From DTU078 sp033808535 (GTDB lineage: Bacteria > Bacillota > Clostridia > Oscillospirales > CAG-272): a DNA stretch of 42,006 bases. Of the stretch, positions 32,438 to 38,761 are shown one piece after another. The stretch spans positions 1-42,006 of the forward strand of contig JAPXNL010000002.1 in assembly GCA_033808535.1 (NCBI GenBank), in the 5' to 3' direction. Each line of letters starts with the position of its first letter. Positions within the stretch are counted from its first letter, which is position 1. The notes under the pieces were generated by a model. It ran no database searches, had not been told where the DNA came from, and saw only the letters and a list, made by a program, of their open reading frames with translations. The translations under genes were made by a program, and so were the position numbers.

Positions 32438-32466
32438 ATAATATCACGCCGCGGCTCCGAATTCAA
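32438..32466 (-). promoter_or_regulatory. Promoter of the URO-D-like tandem genes
   Basis: On the minus strand TTGAAT (32461-32466), a 17-bp spacer and TATTAT (32438-32443) lie about 50 nt upstream of copy B. It is outside the duplicated unit, so copy A has no equivalent promoter. Confidence 0.75.
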
Positions 32467-32555
32467 GTAGCGCAGGTGATTTTATACATATACTTTTGCC
32501 GGCCGCTTTAAGGCGTTGACATAATATGGTTTTAATTTTCGTTTGTCGTTATATA

Positions 32556-32584
32556 TTGACACTGATATAGCCGGCGGGTAAAAT
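32556..32584 (+). promoter_or_regulatory. Promoter of the phosphatase-superfamily gene
   Basis: TTGACA (32556-32561), a 17-bp spacer and TAAAAT (32579-32584) lie 33 nt before the start codon. It is divergent from the URO-D promoter. Confidence 0.8.
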
Positions 32585-32617
32585 TACTTTATATTAATTA
32601 ATTATAAAGGACTTAAA

Positions 32618-33397
32618 ATGAACGGAAAAGTACTGCTTATTTTGGTCGACGGCATGCGTCCTGACGCAGTTACCTCGTGCACGCATCCCGCGGTGCGCGA
32701 TTTCATGGAAAACTCGCTTTACACTCTTTCCGCCCGCACGGTTATGCCTTCCGTAACGCTTCCCACCCATATGTCATTGTTCCACAGCGTTCCGCCCGAA
32801 CGGCACGGGATAATCACAAATACATTCACGCCCATGGTCAGGCCGCTCGACGGTCTGTGCGAGCGCATCAATGCCGCCGGCGGCCGCTGCGCTTTCTTTT
32901 ACAACTGGGAGCAGCTTCGCGACCTGTCCAGACCCGGCACACTCTGCCAGTCCTCCTTTTTCAGCGGCTATATGCATGGGCATGAGTCATCAAACGAGCT
33001 TGTCACGCGCGCGGCGTTGGAAAGTCTCGAGCGCGGCACGCCCGATTTCATGTTTGTTTACCTCGGCTGGGTCGACGAAGCCGGTCACGGTCACGGCTGG
33101 CTGAGCGATGAATATATGCGCGCCGTATACATATCGTGGGACGAGATTGCCAGATTGACTGCCGCGGCGTTTGAGCGCGGCTACACGGTTATTATTACCG
33201 CCGACCACGGCGGGCACGAGCGCTCGCACGGCTCGGATATGGACGAGGACATGACAATTCCGCTGTTCATTCGCGGCGAAAATGTTAGCGCCGGCCAGCT
33301 TAAAGGCGATATATCAATCATGGACATCGCACCCACCGTGGCGGCTATAGCCGGCGCACAGCCCGCCCGCGAATGGGAAGGCAAATCGCTTGTGTAA
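32618..33397 (+). CDS. Alkaline phosphatase superfamily phosphodiesterase/pyrophosphatase-like protein
   Basis: This 259-aa protein follows the nucleotide pyrophosphatase/phosphodiesterase pattern. LLILVDGMRPDAV carries the first metal Asp, and MPSVTLPTHMSLFHSVPPERHGI contains the likely Thr nucleophile. YLGWVDEAGHGHGWLSDEYM and ITADHGGHERSHGSD give the metal-binding Asp and His residues. No signal peptide is visible, so it would be cytoplasmic, unlike most NPPs. The substrate may be a phosphodiester or phosphonate; this cannot be decided. Its SD is weak (AAAGGA about 8 nt before the ATG). It is the first of three plus-strand genes, each with its own promoter-like element. Confidence 0.88.
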   Translation: MNGKVLLILVDGMRPDAVTSCTHPAVRDFMENSLYTLSARTVMPSVTLPTHMSLFHSVPPERHGIITNTFTPMVRPLDGLCERINAAGGRCAFFYNWEQLRDLSRPGTLCQSSFFSGYMHGHESSNELVTRAALESLERGTPDFMFVYLGWVDEAGHGHGWLSDEYMRAVYISWDEIARLTAAAFERGYTVIITADHGGHERSHGSDMDEDMTIPLFIRGENVSAGQLKGDISIMDIAPTVAAIAGAQPAREWEGKSLV

Positions 33398-33467
33398 CCC
33401 GATAAACTGATGTGTCGAAGCGGTCGGCTGCAATCCGTTTAACCGCAAACCTTTCCCGTTTTATCCA

Positions 33468-33496
33468 TTGACACTATTTTGCATATAACAGATTTT
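33468..33496 (+). promoter_or_regulatory. Possible promoter of the second binding-protein gene
   Basis: TTGACA at 33468-33473 is a perfect -35 box, but the hexamer 17 bp downstream (GATTTT) is a poor -10. It lies about 67 nt before the start codon at 33563. Confidence 0.4.
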
Positions 33497-33562
33497 ACGC
33501 GCGACACTGATTTAAGTATCACAGAACCTGTAAGCGGATGCAATTTAATTTGGAGGATATAT

Positions 33563-35008
33563 ATGAACGGGAAAAGAATTGTTTCTGCGCTGCTTATTGC
33601 TTTAATGCTTACGGCTGCGGGCTGCGGCAAGAGCCAAACTGCCGGCGAGGAGTCCGTCCAGACCACTGCCGAAACCTCGGCTGAAACCTCGGTGTTCGAC
33701 GACTTGCCTGACAAGGATTTCGAAGGCAGAGATTTCAATTTTGCTTTCCGCGCCGATCAGCAGTACCAGTTTTACACCGACTCGCTCGACGGCGAAATAA
33801 TCAACGACAGCGTTTACGAGCGCAACCAGGCGGTTGAAAACAAGTATAATATCAAAATCAAACCCATTCCGGTGGTCGGCGACTGGGACAACAGAGATGC
33901 CTTCCTGAAGACTCTCAAAGCAGCCGTTATGGCAGGCGACGGAGCCTTTGACCTTGTTGACGGGTACGCCGCCTATATCGGCACGATATTCACCGACCAT
34001 CTGCTTTTAAATCTAAATAACGTCGCTCACCTCCGGCTATCCAAGCCGTGGTGGTCGCAGTTCGCCGTCGAGGAGCTTACCGTCAACGGAAAACTCTTTG
34101 CAATCCCCGGCGATATTTCGCTGAACCTGTGGCAGTACATGCAGGTTTTGTATTTCAACAAGACAGTGCTTTCCGACTATAAGCGACCTGAGCCTTATGA
34201 GCTTGTAAAATCGGGCACATGGACATATGATGCGTACCTGTCGCTAATAAAGGGCATCTATTCCGACCTTGACGGGGACAGCGCGGTGTCGCAGGGCGAC
34301 AAATTCGGCTCGATATACTATGACGACCTCACGTTTGACAACTTCCACAATGCGTTCAACATAATGTATACAAAGAAGAACGACGACGGCACGCGCGAGC
34401 TTTTGCTCAACACCGACGAGGTTGTCAATATGTATGAACTCATCAACGAGCTGGCGTACAGCAACCCCGATGTCCTTTACATAAAGGATAACGGTCAGCA
34501 GCCCTGCCTGCAGATATTTACCTCCGACCGCGCGCTTATCTACGCCTCCACACTCACCGACGCCGAAATCATGCGCACTATGGACAGCGACTTCGGCATA
34601 ATACCTTACCCGAAATATGACGAGGCGCAGGAACACTACAAAACCACCTCGCGCGACGGGCGCTCGATGTTCTGCATTCCGATCGACGTTCCCGGCTCCG
34701 ACTATGCCGGGCTTATAACGGAAGCGCTCTGCGTTGTCAGCAACAGCAAGGTTGTCCCCGCCTATTATGACATAGTGCTGAAAGGCAAGATCACGCGCGA
34801 CAACGACAGCGAGGCAATGCTCGACATCATCCGCGCGGGCGTTACGTTTGACTTTGTTTCCGAGTACGCCATCCAGACCCAGCGCGCCGGCTTTATCCTG
34901 CGCGACTGCATATATGGCCAGCACAACATTGTGACATATCATAAACAGAACGATAAGATTTTCAACAAGTCGTTTGATAAATTCGTCTCCCTCTACTACG
35001 AAGAATAA
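33563..35008 (+). CDS. Extracellular solute-binding lipoprotein (sugar ABC-type), second copy
   Basis: This 481-aa protein has lipobox TAAGC (Cys21), a Glu/Thr/Ser linker, and the fold starting DLPDKDFEGRDFNFAFRADQ. It contains SKPWWSQFAVEELTVNGKLF and VLYFNKTVLSDY, FGIIPYPKYDEAQEHYKTT and VVPAYYDIVLKGKITRDNDS. These blocks correspond to those of the protein at 14282-15787, so the two are distant paralogues for different sugars. No permease or ATPase gene is near. GGAGG lies 6 nt before the ATG; the frame open from 33479 starts far upstream of it. A terminator follows at 35081-35124. Confidence 0.88.
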   Translation: MNGKRIVSALLIALMLTAAGCGKSQTAGEESVQTTAETSAETSVFDDLPDKDFEGRDFNFAFRADQQYQFYTDSLDGEIINDSVYERNQAVENKYNIKIKPIPVVGDWDNRDAFLKTLKAAVMAGDGAFDLVDGYAAYIGTIFTDHLLLNLNNVAHLRLSKPWWSQFAVEELTVNGKLFAIPGDISLNLWQYMQVLYFNKTVLSDYKRPEPYELVKSGTWTYDAYLSLIKGIYSDLDGDSAVSQGDKFGSIYYDDLTFDNFHNAFNIMYTKKNDDGTRELLLNTDEVVNMYELINELAYSNPDVLYIKDNGQQPCLQIFTSDRALIYASTLTDAEIMRTMDSDFGIIPYPKYDEAQEHYKTTSRDGRSMFCIPIDVPGSDYAGLITEALCVVSNSKVVPAYYDIVLKGKITRDNDSEAMLDIIRAGVTFDFVSEYAIQTQRAGFILRDCIYGQHNIVTYHKQNDKIFNKSFDKFVSLYYEE

Positions 35009-35080
35009 AATGACGCCTGGACGCGGTTATAGAAGCTATAAGTTTTAAAACTACTTCACGGCAAATCAATAGAACGGCAA

Positions 35081-35124
35081 ACCGGCTTAGCTTTTCAGGC
35101 TGAGCCGGTATTTTTATTTTTATT
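35081..35124 (+). terminator. Terminator after the second binding-protein gene
   Basis: ACCGGCTTAGC pairs with GCTGAGCCGGT (one mismatch) around a short T-rich loop. ATTTTTATTTTTATT follows on the plus strand. The rest of the gap 35009-35311 is AT-rich and carries the promoter at 35212-35240. Confidence 0.85.
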
Positions 35125-35211
35125 CATGCATTCTTGTCGGAATATATGAATATATGTTTTTTCTGCAAGTAATTGAACATATAAATTTTCAGCCACTATA
35201 AATTTTCCTGC

Positions 35212-35240
35212 TTGACATGGCCGGTAATTTGTGGTATTAT
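35212..35240 (+). promoter_or_regulatory. Promoter of the CBM9-like surface-protein gene
   Basis: TTGACA (35212-35217), a 17-bp spacer and TATTAT (35235-35240) lie 72 nt upstream of the start codon at 35312. Confidence 0.8.
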
Positions 35241-35311
35241 TTGGTATATAAAACTGTATCGAGCAAGGAATATGCGCAAAATTATATTTTAAACATACAA
35301 GGGGGACAACC

Positions 35312-36106
35312 ATGAAAAAAATACCGGCACTGATACTGACGGCAATTTTTGTTCTGGCGCTTACTTTGAACGTCCCGGCGCAATCCGATAAGGTTTTGAT
35401 GGGCACGCCTGTCATCGACGGAGTTTTAGACGAGATTTACAAGCAAAGCGTCGCGGTAACGCTCGGAGAAGCTTTCCACACCACAGGCGAAACCCTCGAT
35501 ACCGATGTAACCGCAACCGCATATCTGCTCTATGACGCCGATAATTTCTATGTCTGCGTCGTTGTAAACGATAATGATATTCTGGTCCGCGAAAAGGAAT
35601 ACATAGACAGCAGCGATAACCCCTGGGAAAACGAACTGGTTGAAATCTGGGTCGACGAAGAAATGCTTGGAGAGAAGACCAAAATATCGTTTGACCCTTA
35701 TGGCACCCGCAAATTCGGATCCCCCGACCCGTTTGGACTGGTCGGTGAAAGCGTTGCAGCCGCCTTCATAAGCGACACATTTTACACTGTGGAATATGCG
35801 ATTCCGCTTTCCGAAAAAGGTGCGGAGGGCGGCACATACGGCTTTTCGCTGCAGGTCAACGACCTGTTCCCGGACAACCATGTCGTCGCGCTCGGTTCGC
35901 AGGAACCGGTTGAGTACACCTTCGGAGGGGCTGTCGAGCTGCCAGCTCCCGAACCCGAACCCGAGCCGCCGGCTGAGGATGTCGTGCCCGACACAGTCGT
36001 AAGCGAACCCGTGGCCGCTCCTCAAACGACTGATTTCGTCTTCACTGCGATTATGGCATTTGCCGGCTCCGCTGCAGCGCTTATAACGGCAAAGAAAAAG
36101 CATTAA
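35312..36106 (+). CDS. CBM9-like secreted protein with APQTTD C-terminal anchor
   Basis: This 264-aa protein has a signal peptide (KKIPALILTAIFVLALTLNV, cleavage near PAQ) and a CBM9-type module. Module motifs are GTPVIDGVLDEIYKQS, TAYLLYDADNFYVCVVVND, NPWENELVEIWVDEE, YTVEYAIPLSEKG and YGFSLQVNDLFPD. CBM9 modules bind sugar chain ends. A Pro/Glu spacer leads to AAPQTTD, a hydrophobic helix and the end ITAKKKH, the same layout as the protein at 13097-13954. It is probably surface-attached and may capture glycans. GGGGGA precedes the ATG. Confidence 0.85.
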   Translation: MKKIPALILTAIFVLALTLNVPAQSDKVLMGTPVIDGVLDEIYKQSVAVTLGEAFHTTGETLDTDVTATAYLLYDADNFYVCVVVNDNDILVREKEYIDSSDNPWENELVEIWVDEEMLGEKTKISFDPYGTRKFGSPDPFGLVGESVAAAFISDTFYTVEYAIPLSEKGAEGGTYGFSLQVNDLFPDNHVVALGSQEPVEYTFGGAVELPAPEPEPEPPAEDVVPDTVVSEPVAAPQTTDFVFTAIMAFAGSAAALITAKKKH

Positions 36107-36130
36107 GCACAAATTTTTCCGTATAAATTA

Positions 36131-36160
36131 ACCGCCGCTCCGTCCGGACGGCGGTTTTTA
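36131..36160. terminator. Terminator between convergent CBM9-like gene and fucA
   Basis: ACCGCCG (36131-36137) and CGGCGGT (36149-36155) form a stem followed by TTTTA on the plus strand. The minus-strand side is TTAATTTATA, so weak bidirectional use for the aldolase gene is possible. Confidence 0.75.
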
Positions 36161-36214
36161 TGTGTTTTTTCACGGGGCAAATCTCGGAGTGCTCCGTCCG
36201 TGTGGCGGTTTGCC

Positions 36215-36835
36215 TCAGCTTTTCAGCTCGTCGATCTGTTCCTTTGTCAGCGGTTTGACTATACCCATGACATATTTGGTGAGCATTATGATTCTCGCAT
36301 ATCCCTCAGCCGACTCCATGCGGTGCCATGCCTCTGTCAGGTTGCGCCCCCACGTGACAAGTCCGTGATGAGCGAGCAATACTGCTCTGTGAGTTTTGCA
36401 ATACGGCGCTATAGAATCGCCGACCGCCGGAGTGCCCGGTATCGCGTACGGCGCGCAGGGCACCTCGCCAAGCAAAACCATTGCTTCGGGATATACAGGC
36501 AGGTCCAGCGGCTGCTCGGCAACGGCAAACGCAGTCGAGTATGGCGGATGGGCATGAACAACCGCTTTCACCTCGGGATTTTCGCTATATATCCGAAGGT
36601 GCATATAGGTTTCGGAGGATTTCCTGCCCCTGCCGCATATAATCTCGCCGCTGGGTCGCACGCAGAGCAGCATGTCGGCGGTCATATCGCCCTTTGAAAC
36701 GCCTGTCGGAGTGATCCATATGCTGCCATCATCGGCACGCGCGCTTATATTGCCGTCGTTTGCCGCAACATAGCCGCGCTCGTACATCCTTTTGCCGATT
36801 TCGATTATCTTTGCAACTATTTCCTGGTTGTTCAT
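36215..36835 (-). CDS. fucA: Class II aldolase, probable L-fuculose-phosphate aldolase
   Basis: This 206-aa zinc-dependent aldolase/adducin-family enzyme has VAANDGNISARADDGSIWIT, PTGVSKGDMT, VVHAHPPYSTAFAV with two zinc-binding His, PYAIPGTPAVGDSI and LLAHHGLVTWGRNL with the third zinc His. FucA splits L-fuculose-1-phosphate into dihydroxyacetone phosphate and L-lactaldehyde. Because FucI and a fucosidase are in the same window, fuculose-phosphate is the most likely substrate. Rhamnulose- or ribulose-phosphate relatives share the same motifs and cannot be excluded. The ATG at 36835 has only GGAAT upstream; the frame continues to a TTG at 36892. Confidence 0.85.
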   Translation of the reverse strand: MNNQEIVAKIIEIGKRMYERGYVAANDGNISARADDGSIWITPTGVSKGDMTADMLLCVRPSGEIICGRGRKSSETYMHLRIYSENPEVKAVVHAHPPYSTAFAVAEQPLDLPVYPEAMVLLGEVPCAPYAIPGTPAVGDSIAPYCKTHRAVLLAHHGLVTWGRNLTEAWHRMESAEGYARIIMLTKYVMGIVKPLTKEQIDELKS

Positions 36836-36913
36836 ATTATCGCATTCCGCAGTTTTTACCGCTATGATATCACGACCGGATGCTTTTTGCAAGCCCGACT
36901 CTTTAAAACCGCA

Positions 36914-36949
36914 AGAAAATGCCCGGCTGCAGTTTGATCTGCAGCCGGG
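36914..36949 (-). terminator. Terminator after the noc/parB gene
   Basis: CCCGGCTGCAG (36922-36932) and CTGCAGCCGGG (36939-36949) form a perfect 11-bp stem with a 6-nt loop. The minus strand then reads CATTTTCTTG. It starts about 18 nt after the stop of the ParB-like gene. Confidence 0.85.
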
Positions 36950-36966
36950 TATGTATATCCGGGGGG

Positions 36967-37761
36967 TTATTTTGGTATCCGCAGAATCAGCTCGACGGCG
37001 TCGGGCAGTTCGCGGCGTTCCTTTGTCACGTTTATGCCCGCGCTGACCACTGTTTCGACCGCGCGGTCGATTGTGTTGTAGAAAATTCTTATGTCCTTGA
37101 GTATCAGCTTGCGCTTGCCCCGAACGGCTTCGGGCGCGCTCATCTCCTCGCAGAGCAGCTTTTCAACATACGTCTCTGTCTTTGAAACATTGAGGCCGTG
37201 CGTTGCCACATGCTGTATGGCTTTCGCCCTTTTATCCTGCGGCAGCCGCAGCAGCGCGCGCGCGTGGCGCTCTGTCAGCCCTGCGCGCAGTATAGCCTCG
37301 CGTTCTGCCGAGTCGAACCGCAGCAGGCGCAGCTTGTTTGCCACATACGACTGGCTTGCCGAGAGCCGCCTTGCTACCTGCTCCTGCGTGTATTTGTATA
37401 TGAATATCAGCTCTGCTATCGCGGCGGCCTCTTCGAACATATTAAGGTTTTCGCGCTGGATATTTTCTATTATCGATAGCTCTGCCGAGCGCAGCCCGTC
37501 AACGTCGAGTATCAGGCAGGGCACACTGTCAAGCCCGATAAGTTTTGCTGCCCGCAGCCTGCGCTCTCCTGCGACAAGCTCGTACTTGCCATCCGCGTCG
37601 GGCGAGCGGCGCACCGTCAGCGGCTGGAGTATGCCATACTGCGAGATACTGTCAGCCAGCCGGGCAATGGCTTCTCCGTCAAACTCGCGCCTTGGCTGTG
37701 ACGGGTTGGGAAGAATTTTATCACACGCAATTTCATAAACGGTATCAATGCCGTTAACCAA
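36967..37761 (-). CDS. noc: ParB/Noc family DNA-binding protein
   Basis: This 264-aa protein has the ParB CTPase domain (ILPNPSQPRREFD, ELVAGERRLRAAKLIG and ENIQRENLNMFEEA) and a helix-turn-helix (YTQEQVARRLSASQSYVANK), then RHARALLRLP and a C-terminal dimer region. Position beside rsmG and mnmG is that of noc, the nucleoid occlusion factor that keeps division away from DNA; chromosomal parB usually follows parA, which is absent here. I place the start at TTG 37761, because GGAGGT lies 7 nt upstream. The ATG at 37812 would add 17 residues that overlap that site. The perfect 11-bp terminator at 36914-36949 follows. Confidence 0.88.
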   Translation of the reverse strand: MVNGIDTVYEIACDKILPNPSQPRREFDGEAIARLADSISQYGILQPLTVRRSPDADGKYELVAGERRLRAAKLIGLDSVPCLILDVDGLRSAELSIIENIQRENLNMFEEAAAIAELIFIYKYTQEQVARRLSASQSYVANKLRLLRFDSAEREAILRAGLTERHARALLRLPQDKRAKAIQHVATHGLNVSKTETYVEKLLCEEMSAPEAVRGKRKLILKDIRIFYNTIDRAVETVVSAGINVTKERRELPDAVELILRIPK

Positions 37762-37898
37762 CTTTTCTACCTCCGTGTTTTTGTATGTAACTAAATCATA
37801 CCACGAAGGCATATTTCCCGCATGAAAATCGTGCGCGTGAATAAAATTTTGTTTTGTCCCGCAGTATCACCCGACCTGACTTTTAGGCGTACTTAGTG

Positions 37899-37922
37899 AT
37901 AAACCCCCGTTATAAGGGGTTT
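37899..37922. terminator. Hairpin overlapping the rsmG stop codon
   Basis: AAACCCC (37901-37907) and GGGGTTT (37916-37922) form a short stem with an 8-nt loop that contains the rsmG stop codon (37910-37912). T-tracts flank it on both strands (GGTTTATC on the minus strand), so it is a weak terminator or attenuator before noc. Confidence 0.5.
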
Positions 37923-38635
37923 TTGGTTATATGAGCGTAGCGGCGCGGATAGATTTTCGGCGTGGGTGATACTTTTTGTATTATTATCAAACTGCGCGAC
38001 AGCTCCTCCTCGCCGCCCCGCAGCGTCAGAGTAATATTTTCCGCTATTTCTCCTCCGGTCTCTGTCAGCGCATGTCGAGCCTGCGCTATTTCCTCGGCGG
38101 CACTGAGGCTTTTCATGGCGATAAATCTGCCGCCGACCCGCAGAAACGGCAGGCAAAGCTCACACAGGATGTTCAGTTTACCCACCGCGCGCGCAGTCAC
38201 AACGTCATACCGGCCGCGATACGGCGGGCCGCTGCCCAGTTCTTCCGCGCGACCGCAGAGCGCGGAAAAATTGCGCAGCCCGAGGTCTACCGCAGCGTCT
38301 GCGGCGAATGTCACCTTTTTCTGAGTAGCGTCAAGCGCTGTCACGCGCAGCGACGGCTCGGCGATTGCGAGCGGCAAAGCCGGAAATCCCGCGCCGCTGC
38401 CCACGTCGAGCAGTGTTTCGCCCGGGTTCAGATACGGTAAAAGTGTCAGCGAATCGGCAAAATGCAGCAGCGCCACGCCCTCCGGCGTGTCGATGGAGGT
38501 GAGGTTCACAAGCTCGTTTGCCGCGATCAGTCTTTCGGACAGCTGCGCAAGCAGCTCTACGGCTTCCTCCCGCAGCGATATATCATTTGCTGCGAGCGTA
38601 TTGTTGATTAAATTGATATTCTCTTCCAAATTCAT
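37910..38635 (-). CDS. rsmG: 16S rRNA (guanine527-N7)-methyltransferase
   Basis: This 241-aa SAM-dependent enzyme methylates G527 of 16S rRNA. NLTSIDTPEGVALLHFADSL precedes the SAM-binding motif TLLDVGSGAGFPALPLAIAE. VTALDATQKKVTFAADA, GRAEELG, YDVVTARAVGKLNILCELCL and GGRFIAMKS follow. The start is taken at ATG 38635 (MNLEENIN), which gives the usual length of about 240 aa; its Shine-Dalgarno is weak. The frame is open to a GTG at 38737. It lies 126 nt after mnmG and 148 nt before noc in the origin-region order mnmG-rsmG-noc. Confidence 0.95.
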   Translation of the reverse strand: MNLEENINLINNTLAANDISLREEAVELLAQLSERLIAANELVNLTSIDTPEGVALLHFADSLTLLPYLNPGETLLDVGSGAGFPALPLAIAEPSLRVTALDATQKKVTFAADAAVDLGLRNFSALCGRAEELGSGPPYRGRYDVVTARAVGKLNILCELCLPFLRVGGRFIAMKSLSAAEEIAQARHALTETGGEIAENITLTLRGGEEELSRSLIIIQKVSPTPKIYPRRYAHITKNPL

Positions 38636-38761
38636 CGCAATACCCATATCCAATTTATATTCCGCAGTTGTATTTATATCACATTTCCGGGCATCTTTTA
38701 TAGACTCTCCGGAAACGATATTTACGGCGCGCCCCACACGCGCCGGCGGTATGGGACGCGA

